41,776 nucleotides of DNA from Oscillospiraceae bacterium (GTDB lineage: Bacteria > Bacillota > Clostridia > Oscillospirales > Oscillospiraceae). Where the stretch lies: NCBI GenBank assembly GCA_009782435.1, contig WRJA01000010.1:1-41776 (forward strand), read 5' to 3'. The notes under the pieces were generated by a model. It ran no database searches and was not told where the DNA came from. It saw only the letters and a program-made list of their open reading frames with translations. This document shows positions 33,084 through 41,188 of the stretch, piece by piece. The translations under genes were made by a program, and so were the position numbers. The number at the start of each line of letters is the position of its first letter. The first letter of the stretch is position 1.

Positions 33084-35498
33084 TTATTTTGCCGGCGGCT
33101 GTTTCCGGTTCAACTCAAGCTCGCCGGCAAAAGCTATCCGTCCGCGGTCCGCCGACACGGCGGCTGCGCTGAGTCCCGTGATATTGACGGTCTCGGTATT
33201 TATCACAATGCCGTCGCTGTCTCTGAATACGGGTATCATAACGGCCCAATCGGAGATGATTTCGGCGCAGCGCTCTGAAGCGCCGATCAACTCCGCCGTA
33301 TCGGTCATGTTTTTCATGCTTTCCAATATCTCGCCCAATTCCGGGGAGGTCATGTTTCCGAAACCTCCGGGCTGCCTGTAAATATGAAACATGTCATTTC
33401 CCGTGACGCTGTTGTAAATGCCGCCGCGCATATGCACAGGCCCCGAAGCGGCGCCTTCTTGTATTTTGAGCGTTATTCCGAATTCTTCGAGCGCCGCCGC
33501 GCATAAAGCAGCCAAATCCGAGAGCGCCTTGTATTCGCCGTCCGTTTCCGGCAGCAGGATGTTATATTCCGTTAATGCCCCCTCGGGCGCTTCAACGAAT
33601 TTTCCGGTATTTTCATCGCGCACATATCCCGCGGCGCTCAGATAACCTACCGCCGCCGCGGAAGCCTGTGCGAGACGCGCGTCGTCTGTCATGCCGAGAT
33701 CGTATATATCGTTACCCTTAACGTCCTTATCGTAGTTGAGCGTGCCCCCCGGCATCGCTATGGGCGTTTTGCAGACCGAGGCGATTTCGCCGAAAACCGA
33801 GCCGGCGGCGCCTGTCGCGCCGGTGACCGCGGTTTCGCGATAGGCCGCGAAAATAACGGCAAAAGCTTTTCTCAGATTGCGGCTTTCTTCGGAGTCGGCT
33901 TCGTCTCCGACCTTGACGGACGCGGAGTTTATGCCTATGTATCCGTAGTTGCTTCCCGGAAACGCGAACAAACGGAGAGTCTCTTCGCCCGGAGCGGAGT
34001 TGATATTCGCGGCTTCGATGCTTTCCGTGTCCTTGAGCGGCGAAACTCTTCCTATGTCTATCTCGCCCTGCTCAAGCGCATGTACGCGCCCGGTTTTGCT
34101 GACTGTTAAAAGCCTGATCTCTCCGATTTTCGGTTCTTTCCCGTAAAATCCTTCGTTTTGTTTCAGGATCGCCGTGCCGTCTTCGTATTCCGTGAGCGTA
34201 TAGGGGCCGGCGCCCAAGGGCTCGGCGTTTTTTCCCTTTATTCCGGACAAGTCGCCGAATTCAAAGCCGAAGCGGTTGTTTTCATAGTCATACAAGGCTT
34301 TGTCGCCGTAGTGATGCAGGGGAGAGACATAGATGCCCAAAAGCCCGGCGGCGTCTTTAATATCGCCCGAAAGAGTGACGGTGACGCCGTGATCGCCGGT
34401 TTTCTTTATTCCCGAAATGTTTGGGACCCCGCCGGCGTCATTTTCCGGGTCCTTTGACCCGAGAGCCCTGACAAAAATATCGGCGGCGGCGGCGATAAGG
34501 TCAACGCCGCTTGCGGATTCTATCTCCCGGTATTTTTCCGGGTTGTCGCCGTAAGCGACTTTAAATTCGGAGACGAAATCGGAAGCGGAGGGGTGATCCG
34601 AGTCCTCAAGCTCCCAAGACTTACCGGTGTGCTTGCCGATAAGGCCGCCGCCCGGCGTAAACTCTCCGTATCCCCATATCCACATCCCGAACGCGATCTG
34701 CAAGCCTTTGTTTTCGATGATTTCCCGCGGAGTCCGCCCCGAGGCTTCCGCGCGGGAATTTAAATAGTTGTCGACGCAATACTCAACGATGGCCAAAGCG
34801 TCGTTTTCCCATGCCGTGTCAACGCAAGCCCACACAGCGGCCTGCTGTTCGGGAGTCCAATTATCCTCGTCTGTTTTTTCATATTGTTTTCCGAGGGCGT
34901 AAATTTCATAAAAAAGATCGCGATATCGGGTATAGACCTTATCCGTCGTTTGATGCTTATAGTTTGAAAGGCCCTCGATGGGCAGCTCCGCGACCTTTAC
35001 GGGGCCGGTGTAGCTGTAGTCGCAAAGGACGTAATATGAGAAAATAATGTCGTCCGCCGTCATTTGTTCTCCGTCGCTGAAAAGAATATCGTCCCTTATG
35101 CGCCAAGCATAAGATGTTTTGTTGTTTTGCTCGTCATAACTGACCTCGAGATTTGCGATCCCGGGATAAAGCCTGTTCACGGCGGCGTCATATACTGTAT
35201 TGCCTTGCTCGTTTATTGTGTGCAGTTTTGCTGACGTCAGAGCGACTATATCGGAGTCGGCCTCGAGTTTGGCGTAAAAAGGGCTGAATTTTTCGCCGAA
35301 CTCCGAATATCCGACGGCGAGATGATCCCGGTTTGTACCGGTGTTGTCGGGCTCCGGCTCGGGCGTCGCGGCGGGCGGCGGCGGCGTCGGTTCGGACACG
35401 TCGGCTATTTCGGTGAAACGGGAACACGCGGGCAGGATCAATGCGGATATGAATGCGCAAAGCAGTATCGATGCAGAGTTTTTTTTCGATTTCTTCAT
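33084..35498 (-). CDS. Solute-binding lipoprotein, ABC peptide/nickel type (family 5)
   Basis: An 804-residue secreted lipoprotein. The signal peptide ends in the lipobox LPAC (C25), followed by a Pro/Glu/Thr-rich linker and two lobes of the family 5 binding fold. Typical phrases are RDDILFSDGEQMTADDIIFSYYV in lobe I and LSGIKGKNAEPLGAGPYTLTEYEDGTAILKQNEGFYG later. It is longer than most relatives (about 500-600), mainly through extra sequence around residues 130-270. No permease or ATPase genes are next to it. ATG 35498 has GGGAG 8 bases upstream; an in-frame ATG ten codons earlier lacks one. The fumarase alpha gene follows 38 bp downstream on the same strand. Confidence 0.85.
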   Translation of the reverse strand: MKKSKKNSASILLCAFISALILPACSRFTEIADVSEPTPPPPAATPEPEPDNTGTNRDHLAVGYSEFGEKFSPFYAKLEADSDIVALTSAKLHTINEQGNTVYDAAVNRLYPGIANLEVSYDEQNNKTSYAWRIRDDILFSDGEQMTADDIIFSYYVLCDYSYTGPVKVAELPIEGLSNYKHQTTDKVYTRYRDLFYEIYALGKQYEKTDEDNWTPEQQAAVWACVDTAWENDALAIVEYCVDNYLNSRAEASGRTPREIIENKGLQIAFGMWIWGYGEFTPGGGLIGKHTGKSWELEDSDHPSASDFVSEFKVAYGDNPEKYREIESASGVDLIAAAADIFVRALGSKDPENDAGGVPNISGIKKTGDHGVTVTLSGDIKDAAGLLGIYVSPLHHYGDKALYDYENNRFGFEFGDLSGIKGKNAEPLGAGPYTLTEYEDGTAILKQNEGFYGKEPKIGEIRLLTVSKTGRVHALEQGEIDIGRVSPLKDTESIEAANINSAPGEETLRLFAFPGSNYGYIGINSASVKVGDEADSEESRNLRKAFAVIFAAYRETAVTGATGAAGSVFGEIASVCKTPIAMPGGTLNYDKDVKGNDIYDLGMTDDARLAQASAAAVGYLSAAGYVRDENTGKFVEAPEGALTEYNILLPETDGEYKALSDLAALCAAALEEFGITLKIQEGAASGPVHMRGGIYNSVTGNDMFHIYRQPGGFGNMTSPELGEILESMKNMTDTAELIGASERCAEIISDWAVMIPVFRDSDGIVINTETVNITGLSAAAVSADRGRIAFAGELELNRKQPPAK

Positions 35499-35528
35499 TG
35501 TTTTTCTCCCGGGTGAAAAACTTATCAT

Positions 35529-35563
35529 ATTGTATCATAAATGCCGCGCATTTATGATACAAT
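35529..35563. repeat. Perfect 16-bp palindrome upstream of the solute-binding protein gene
   Basis: Arms at 35529-35544 and 35548-35563 are perfect complements with a 3-base centre. No T-run follows on either strand, so it is not a standard terminator. It lies 31 bases before the start codon of the minus-strand gene, where an operator or an mRNA leader hairpin would be. Confidence 0.7.
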
Positions 35564-35609
35564 CGGCCATGCGGCGCGTCCCGCCGCCGCGGCCTGAATA
35601 TAATATCAA

Positions 35610-35672
35610 GCGCGCGCCGTCGGAAACGGCGCATGCGCAATATAATAACCGCTTTGCGGTTATTATATCATG
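35610..35672 (+). repeat. Dispersed palindromic repeat, copy A
   Basis: This holds a GCGCCGT/ACGGCGC hairpin, the text GGCGCATGCGC, and a perfect 13-base inverted repeat ATATAATAACCGC (35640-35652) / GCGGTTATTATAT (35656-35668). The same order of parts recurs in copy C at 37862, and the second hairpin alone in copy B at 35743. Confidence 0.7.
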
Positions 35673-35742
35673 TTTACATGGTATAATGTGTCATCTTTCG
35701 CGGTTTCCGCGCAAACGGAGAGCGAAAGGACTTAAATAAGCG

Positions 35743-35772
35743 TATAATGACCGCTTTGCGGTTATTATATCA
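35743..35772 (+). repeat. Dispersed palindromic repeat, copy B (second hairpin only)
   Basis: TATAATGACCGC-TTT-GCGGTTATTATA, one change from the second hairpin of copy A, and followed by TCAT as in copy A. The rest of the 400-bp gap between 35498 and 35899 shows no gene. Confidence 0.7.
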
Positions 35773-35863
35773 TATTATCACTTCGGGTTGCGGATGTCCA
35801 TTGTTATCGTCGTGTTCGGCAATGTTTATTGAGTGTTTCGGTTTGGCGCCTTTTGATTTTCGG

Positions 35864-35892
35864 TTGCGCTGTCCGTTTTTTTGTGACATAAT
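35864..35892 (+). promoter_or_regulatory. Candidate promoter of the HNH endonuclease gene
   Basis: TTGCGC (35864-35869), a 17-base spacer and CATAAT (35887-35892). The -10 box lies 6 bases before the ATG, so the transcript would start at or near the start codon and be leaderless. No ribosome site is present upstream of the ATG. Confidence 0.45.
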
Positions 35893-35898
35893 ACTGCA

Positions 35899-36672
35899 AT
35901 GAGAATTGAAGAAAAAGCGCTGATATTGCCGGCGCTGTACATTATAAATGCACATGAAGCGATCTCGACCTCAGAATTGATAAGAGAATTGACCGGTGTT
36001 TTCAATCCTTCGGGTGAAGACGCGGAGATTCTGTCGGGACGAAAAGACACCAAATTTTCACAAATAGTCAGGAATTTGATGGGGTCTCATTACAAAACGA
36101 ATGAAATGGCGGCATTGACGCAAAGATCGCCGGCCGGCCGCAACGCGAAATTTTCGCTGACGGAAAAAGGAAAACAGTATTTGGAGGCAAATTCGGAAGC
36201 TGTTTTATACTTGTTTGCAAATCCGTTTGAATATAACGATATGCAAGAACTCTCGGAAAAAATTGCTTCTTCGGGGAAAAGCAAAAAGAGAATTGTTGTT
36301 TACGATGAAAATGATATCACATCCGAAGGGAAGGCGCGAAGAACGTCAGGCTTGACAAGACAACGCTCCGCGAAGCTGAGAGAGATGGCCGTTCAAGAGT
36401 ATAAAACCGCCGCCGGCGGGACAGAGTGTTTTGTTTGCGGATTTAACTTTGAAAAAGTTTACGGAGAAATCGGGAAAGACTATATTGAGATCCATCACGA
36501 ACGTCCGGTTTTTCAATATCCCGGCGAAGGTTTCGAAGAGTTCTCAAAAGAAGCCGTTAAGAGGATGAAACCGTTGTGCTCGAATTGCCACAGCATGGTC
36601 CACAGAAAAATGAAAGAGCCGGTCAGCGTTAGGGAACTCATTGAAATTGTCGGGAAACCGGGGGCTTTGTGA
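35899..36672 (+). CDS. HNH endonuclease, probable type II restriction enzyme
   Basis: A 257-residue protein. Residues 1-110 resemble a winged-helix DNA-binding domain. Residues about 175-240 form an HNH nuclease: C177-x2-C180, EIHHERP at 197-203, then LCSNCH with C227, C230 and H231, and H235. The paired cysteines would hold a structural zinc and the histidines a catalytic metal. A Dam-type adenine methyltransferase gene converges on it, so the pair is probably a restriction-modification system. The ATG has no ribosome site, suggesting leaderless translation. Its lower GC content and repeat-flanked position suggest transfer. Confidence 0.8.
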   Translation: MRIEEKALILPALYIINAHEAISTSELIRELTGVFNPSGEDAEILSGRKDTKFSQIVRNLMGSHYKTNEMAALTQRSPAGRNAKFSLTEKGKQYLEANSEAVLYLFANPFEYNDMQELSEKIASSGKSKKRIVVYDENDITSEGKARRTSGLTRQRSAKLREMAVQEYKTAAGGTECFVCGFNFEKVYGEIGKDYIEIHHERPVFQYPGEGFEEFSKEAVKRMKPLCSNCHSMVHRKMKEPVSVRELIEIVGKPGAL

Positions 36673-36713
36673 TCAGACGATCGGCTCCGGCCGGCGTTTC
36701 GGGCGGGCGCTTT

Positions 36714-36743
36714 AAACCTCTCTGTGTCATACAGGGAGGTTTG
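36714..36743 (+). terminator. Hairpin terminator inside the end of the methylase gene
   Basis: AAACCTCTCTGT (36714-36725) pairs with ACAGGGAGGTTT (36731-36742) with one G-T pair. The right arm covers the last codons of the methylase gene, so the two convergent genes share it. Only a weak T stretch follows. Confidence 0.6.
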
Positions 36744-37836
36744 TTATTATCAGATGCTCGGCGCTGCGGTCATTACGGCTGCGGACATTGTATGTGTATC
36801 GGTTGTCGAACGACAGTATATTGAAATCATCCTTATAAAGGCTGTGGATAAAATCGGTGTTTTTTATGACTAATATGAATTGCGCGGGTGTTTTTTTCAG
36901 CCGGCGAGCCAGCCTATCTTGGTCGGATTTGGTAAAATCCGATCCTTCATAGTCCGAAAAGTCTGTATCATACGGCGGGTCGAGAAACATAAAATCGTCG
37001 CTTTTTATTTCACACAGGTCAAAGAAATCTTCAAAGTCCGAGCACAGGATCTCGGTATTTTTAAATATGCTCTCAGCATCTTTGCAGAACATGTTTTCAA
37101 TTTTCTCCGAAAAGTTCTTTTTGTTGTATGACATGCCCCCGTAAGGGATATTGAATTCTCCGTTTTTGTTGTATCTGAACATTGAACCGTAGCAGTATTC
37201 GCGGATAAAATAAAAATTTGCCGCTTTGTATTGGACCGAAGGGCTTGCGATACGCCCCAAATTCATATCGTTAAAAACTTTTCTGAAATACATATAAAAC
37301 CCGCTTGTAAATCCCGTTATCAGATTGTTTTTCAGATCCTCATCGCAAAACGGTTGTTTCAAGTCGTTTTTGACGGTCCTTCTGATTTTATCAGCTGCCG
37401 TTTTATTGATATGCGATATAAACTCCCGGTCGTCCGATAACAGTATCTCACTGACGCCTCGGGTGATCTCGCATTTGAGATTTGACGTCAGTTCCGATAC
37501 CGCTCCGGCTGCTTTTTGTCCGTTTTGCGCCGATAATGCGTATATGCTCAGCAGATCGCCGTAATGCCGGTCGCAAACGGATATGATATTTGCAAAACCG
37601 GTGTCGTAACATAAAAGCAGGCTGCGTAATTCTTTATCCTGTTTTTTTATCAGCCTGTAATACTCGATCAGGTCCTTTGAAATATCGTTAATAACGGCGT
37701 TTTCGGGCTTCAGATGAAAAAATAAAGCTCCGCCGCCGAAGAAAGGCTCGATATACCTTTTAAATTCGGGGATTATTCGTTCGATTTTCTTGATTTCACC
37801 TGACTTTCCTCCGGGCCATTTAATTAAAGGACGCAT
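36727..37836 (-). CDS. Dam-type DNA adenine-N6 methyltransferase
   Basis: A 369-residue alpha-class methyltransferase. It starts with the PLIKWPGGKSG loop and has the SAM-binding EPFFGGGALFF (residues 30-40) and the catalytic DPPY at 286-289. It is longer than Dam of E. coli (278) because of an insert in the region between the motifs. It pairs with the HNH enzyme to protect the host DNA. The target site cannot be read from the sequence; relatives modify GATC or GATATC-like sites. GGGGAGG lies 6 bases before the ATG. Confidence 0.9.
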   Translation of the reverse strand: MRPLIKWPGGKSGEIKKIERIIPEFKRYIEPFFGGGALFFHLKPENAVINDISKDLIEYYRLIKKQDKELRSLLLCYDTGFANIISVCDRHYGDLLSIYALSAQNGQKAAGAVSELTSNLKCEITRGVSEILLSDDREFISHINKTAADKIRRTVKNDLKQPFCDEDLKNNLITGFTSGFYMYFRKVFNDMNLGRIASPSVQYKAANFYFIREYCYGSMFRYNKNGEFNIPYGGMSYNKKNFSEKIENMFCKDAESIFKNTEILCSDFEDFFDLCEIKSDDFMFLDPPYDTDFSDYEGSDFTKSDQDRLARRLKKTPAQFILVIKNTDFIHSLYKDDFNILSFDNRYTYNVRSRNDRSAEHLIITNLPV

Positions 37837-37861
37837 AAAAAACCTCCCCGGTGAAAATCAT

Positions 37862-37925
37862 AGCGCCGCCGTCGGAAACGGCGCATGCGCGATATAAAGA
37901 CCTCTCTGCGGGTATTATATTCTGT
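37862..37925 (+). repeat. Dispersed palindromic repeat, copy C
   Basis: The first half is almost identical to copy A (CGCCGTCGGAAACGGCGC then ATGCGC), and the second half is a diverged form of the AATAACCGC hairpin ending in TATTATAT and TCTGTTCA. It lies between the methylase and Rpn genes, so copies A and C bracket the restriction-modification pair. Confidence 0.65.
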
Positions 37926-37982
37926 TCACGGTTTTTCTGCAACCGGCGAAGAAAAAGCAGCGGGCAGCGAGGTAAATTTTCG

Positions 37983-38011
37983 TTGTAAAATCTCTGTTTT
38001 TTTGCTATACT
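37983..38011 (+). promoter_or_regulatory. Candidate promoter of the Rpn-family gene
   Basis: TTGTAA (37983-37988), a 17-base spacer and TATACT (38006-38011), 23 bases before the GTG start. Confidence 0.5.
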
Positions 38012-38033
38012 CACAGCGTAAGGGAGTGTATCT

Positions 38034-38816
38034 GTGACGAAACTCGAATACACCTTGATGAATGACGTTCTCGCCAAAATGCTCTTTGTGAAATATCCCG
38101 ATTTACTGAAGCGGCTCGTATCGACGCTGCTCCGCATACGGTATGAGAGCATAGAACAGTTTGAGATCACAAATCCGGACATACCGCCGGATGCGTTCGG
38201 CGATAAATTCTGCCGACTTGACATCAGCATGGCGGTGGACGGCGGGAAAATCGACCTTGAACTGCAAGTCGCCAACGAAGGCGACTACCCGGAACGCTCT
38301 TTGTACTATTGGGCGCGCGAGTATTCCTCCGCGCTCGGTGAAGGCGGCGAGTATGCAGATTTGCCGCGCACGATCGTAATAAGCATCATTGCGTTTAAGC
38401 TGTTTGACTGTGAAGAGTTTCATTCGGAGTTTCAACCGCTTGAAGTGACGCGCAAAACGCCGCTGACGGACAAACAGGTTTTGCATTATTTTGAATTGCC
38501 CAAGCTGCCCCGGACGATAAGCGCGGATGACGAGTTGAAATTATGGCTGAAGCTGTTCGACGCACAGACGGAAGAAGAACTGAAACAGATTGAAGAAATG
38601 GGGGTGCCGATCATGAAGCAGGCTGTAGGGGCGTACCGCCATGTCAGCGCGACCGATGAGTTTAAGGAAATAGAGCGACTGCGCTCGCGTGCCCGGCATA
38701 ACGAAGCGTCGGCGCTCGGTAACGCGCGTCGCGAGGAACGCGAGAAATGGCAGGGTGTGATTGCGGAAAAAGACGCGGAGATAGCTCGGCTTCGTGCTGT
38801 GCTCAACGAAAAATAA
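38034..38816 (+). CDS. Rpn-family recombination-promoting nuclease (PD-(D/E)XK transposase-like)
   Basis: A 260-residue protein of the PDDEXK_2/Rpn family. The N-terminal part MNDVLAKMLFVKYPDLLKRLVSTLL is typical. The catalytic set appears as D63 (CRLDI) and E76-x-Q78 (LELQ), and YWAREYSSALGEGGEYADLPRTIVISII is another hallmark stretch. The C-terminal tail is a charged helix with a likely coiled coil (REEREKWQGVIAEKDAEIARL). Rpn proteins cut DNA and are often found in many copies as genomic mobile or defence elements. The GTG start has AAGGGAG 8 bases upstream. No terminal inverted repeats or target duplication were seen. Confidence 0.88.
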   Translation: MTKLEYTLMNDVLAKMLFVKYPDLLKRLVSTLLRIRYESIEQFEITNPDIPPDAFGDKFCRLDISMAVDGGKIDLELQVANEGDYPERSLYYWAREYSSALGEGGEYADLPRTIVISIIAFKLFDCEEFHSEFQPLEVTRKTPLTDKQVLHYFELPKLPRTISADDELKLWLKLFDAQTEEELKQIEEMGVPIMKQAVGAYRHVSATDEFKEIERLRSRARHNEASALGNARREEREKWQGVIAEKDAEIARLRAVLNEK

Positions 38817-39004
38817 CCGCCGCAAAGGCAGCGCAGCCGGTTAATGATCTCTCTGTTCCGGTTCGGCCTCTGCCGACCGAGTTCCGTCCTGCGGAAAAAC
38901 CGCCCGATTGCCGAACGGCTCCCGGACGGTTTCTCTCTGCGGGTAAAAAGCGGCTGCGGATATTGTCAACGCGGGGTATATTCATCTTTAAAAAGGAGAT
39001 CGGC

Positions 39005-40228
39005 ATGAAAAAAACGCGGCTTTCCGAATATGCGAAACTGATCGTCTCGGTTGGGGCAAATATTAAGAGCGGCCGGGACGTTGTTATCCGGGCGGGCTTG
39101 GATCAGCCGGAGTTCGTTATACTCGTGGCTGAAGAGTGCTACAAAAAAGGAGCAAGGAAGGTATCGGTCGAGTGGGCTCACCCGCGGCAAACGAGGGCTC
39201 GCGTCAAATACGAGAGCCTTGAAACCATGTCCGTATTTGAAGACTGGGAAGTGTCGAAACTCAAACACAGGGCGAAGACGCTTCCGACGAGGATATACCT
39301 TATATCGGACGATCCCGACGCTCTGCGCGGGGTCGACCGGCAAAAACTCGCGGCGGCCGAAAAGGCCAAGTATCCGATATTGAAACCCATCTGCGACGAG
39401 GAGGAAAACAAATACCAATGGTGCATAGCCGCAGTGCCGGGCGTAAAATGGGCGAAAAAACTGTTTCCGGAGGATACGGCCTCAAGAGCTGTCGAAAAAC
39501 TCTGGGAAGCCGTTTTATGCGCTTCGCGCGTCGGCAAAGACCCGCTTGCGGATTGGGCGGAGCATAATAAAGACCTTCAAGCAAGGTGCGACCGGTTGAA
39601 CTCCCTCGGTCTTAAAACGCTTGAATACTCATCGGGCAACGGGACGAAACTCAAAGTGGGGCTGATAGAAAAAGCCCTGTTTCTCGGCGGCGGGGAATAT
39701 ACGACGGAAGGCGTGTATTTTAACCCGAATATACCCACCGAAGAGGTATATACAAGCCCGAAGCGCGGGGAGGCGGAGGGAACGGTTTATTCCGCGCGGC
39801 CCCTGTCATACAACGGGGAGCTTATCGAAGACTTTTCGATCAGGTTTGCGGACGGCAAAGCCGTTGAACTGCGCGCCGGAAAAAACGAAGAGCTGCTCAA
39901 AACGATGGCGTCCATGGACGAAGGGGCGCCTTTCCTCGGCGAATGCGCGTTCGTGCCGTGCGATTCGCCTGTTTACAAGTCGGGGATACTGTTTTACAAT
40001 ACCCTTTTCGATGAAAACGCGGCGTGTCATTTGGCCCTCGGCAGAGGCTACACGAATTGCATCAGGGAATACGGCAAATACTCGATAGAGGAGTGCCGCG
40101 CTTTCGGGATCAACGATTCGATGATACATGAGGATTTTATGATCGGAACGCCGGATACGGACATAGACGGAATAACGCGCGAAGGTTTGAGCGTCGCGAT
40201 CTTCAGAAACGGGAACTGGGCTTGGTGA
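39005..40228 (+). CDS. Aminopeptidase, M29 family
   Basis: A 407-residue metallo-aminopeptidase, the normal length for the family. The C-terminal half holds the expected metal-binding residues: Glu in NIPTEEV, Glu in FLGECAF, the ENAACHLALGRGY block (His and Tyr), and H/D in SMIHEDFMIGT. It trims N-terminal residues from peptides, which would suit an amino-acid-using anaerobe. ATG 39005 has AAGGAG 6 bases upstream; the open frame extends further back but without a ribosome site and through sequence with no family resemblance. Confidence 0.92.
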   Translation: MKKTRLSEYAKLIVSVGANIKSGRDVVIRAGLDQPEFVILVAEECYKKGARKVSVEWAHPRQTRARVKYESLETMSVFEDWEVSKLKHRAKTLPTRIYLISDDPDALRGVDRQKLAAAEKAKYPILKPICDEEENKYQWCIAAVPGVKWAKKLFPEDTASRAVEKLWEAVLCASRVGKDPLADWAEHNKDLQARCDRLNSLGLKTLEYSSGNGTKLKVGLIEKALFLGGGEYTTEGVYFNPNIPTEEVYTSPKRGEAEGTVYSARPLSYNGELIEDFSIRFADGKAVELRAGKNEELLKTMASMDEGAPFLGECAFVPCDSPVYKSGILFYNTLFDENAACHLALGRGYTNCIREYGKYSIEECRAFGINDSMIHEDFMIGTPDTDIDGITREGLSVAIFRNGNWAW

Positions 40229-40252
40229 GCTGCGGCTTATCTGCGGGGTTTT

Positions 40253-41017
40253 ATGGCTGATATCAAAAAAAAGAAGAAAACAGAAAAACGGTTAATTATT
40301 CCGGGCTTGGCAGTTGCGGCTTTTGTGATGATCGCATTCATATTTTTTTGGCGTTTTCCGATCGGTTACAGAATGTCGGTATCTCTTCATGGGTTCACTG
40401 AGGAAGCCGGCAATATTTATATCAATAATGACTACGGAGCAAGCAAAAAAGAAGCTGTGAGGATCGTAAATGAAGCAAGGGAAAGGGTCGCCGGGTATTT
40501 CGGCGAAATCAAAAGCGACCCTGTGGTTATCGTCTGCGACAACAAGGCGAAATTAAAAAAACTGGGCGGCGACCATGATACGAGTACGATCATTGTTTAT
40601 AATGTAAAGAGTTATACGGCAGTTTCTCCGGAATATTTAAATGTCGATATTATCGCTCATGAACTTACGCACGCGGAAGTACACGCGCGTGTTTATAAAG
40701 GCAAATTCCGTTTTCAGTTATCGATACCGACATGGTTTGACGAGGGCATTGCCCTTCAAAATGACTATCGTGACGCATACAGTGAAGACGCTTGGAAAGA
40801 AGCGACCGATAACGGCAAAACAACAGTCGATCTGAACGACATCGATACCCCGGCAAAGTTTTATGCCGGTGAAGCCGCCGACCGCAGATACCGTTACATT
40901 GTCAGCAAATACGAATTGAGCGGCAGGATCGAAGAATACGGGCTTCCGGCTCTGCTTGAGCTCTTGGATAAGTTAAATCAAGGCGAAGATTTCAACAGCC
41001 TTTACCACCGCCGGTAG
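40253..41017 (+). CDS. Membrane-anchored HExxH metalloprotease-like protein
   Basis: A 254-residue protein with a single N-terminal membrane helix (about residues 14-33) after a lysine-rich start, so the body is probably outside the cell. The zinc motif is HELTH at 136-140 and the third ligand is probably E164 in WFDEGIALQ, as in MA-clan gluzincins. A close partner or substrate is unknown. It starts 24 bp after the aminopeptidase gene and may be translated with it. Confidence 0.7.
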   Translation: MADIKKKKKTEKRLIIPGLAVAAFVMIAFIFFWRFPIGYRMSVSLHGFTEEAGNIYINNDYGASKKEAVRIVNEARERVAGYFGEIKSDPVVIVCDNKAKLKKLGGDHDTSTIIVYNVKSYTAVSPEYLNVDIIAHELTHAEVHARVYKGKFRFQLSIPTWFDEGIALQNDYRDAYSEDAWKEATDNGKTTVDLNDIDTPAKFYAGEAADRRYRYIVSKYELSGRIEEYGLPALLELLDKLNQGEDFNSLYHRR

Positions 41018-41185
41018 CCTCTGTCCCCGGCCCGGGGATCGGGGTATTCCCCCTTTACCCGGGGGCATCCCCGGAACTATCCGAGGGCCTGCGGCCATCG
41101 GGGATTATTACCCTGCCGGGGGACGGGGCTTGTCGCGCCCCGGGGGGTTCCCCCCCGCGCGCCCACTTTTTCCCCCTTCTTTTTT
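41018..41185. other. GC-rich, hairpin-rich low-complexity stretch
   Basis: The stretch contains long runs of C and G and many short inverted repeats (for example CCGGGG-GCAT-CCCCGG, GGGGC-TTGTCGC-GCCCC and GGGGGG-TT-CCCCCCC). It ends in runs of T and C and is followed at once by AT-rich DNA. No gene was seen. It has the look of a difficult-to-assemble region or a junction. Confidence 0.6.
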
Positions 41186-41188
41186 CTC

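Noticed and set aside
35610-35775. CRISPR array
   Set aside because: The repeated units are themselves palindromes, differ in length and are not separated by regular spacers; no cas genes are present.
38034-38816. Complete insertion sequence
   Set aside because: The Rpn protein is transposase-like, but I found no terminal inverted repeats or target duplication.
41018-41188. Joining the frame after the HExxH protease to the terminal phosphotransferase as one gene
   Set aside because: The same frame stays open, but a TAG stop ends the protease at 41017, and the linker is low-complexity GC-rich sequence.
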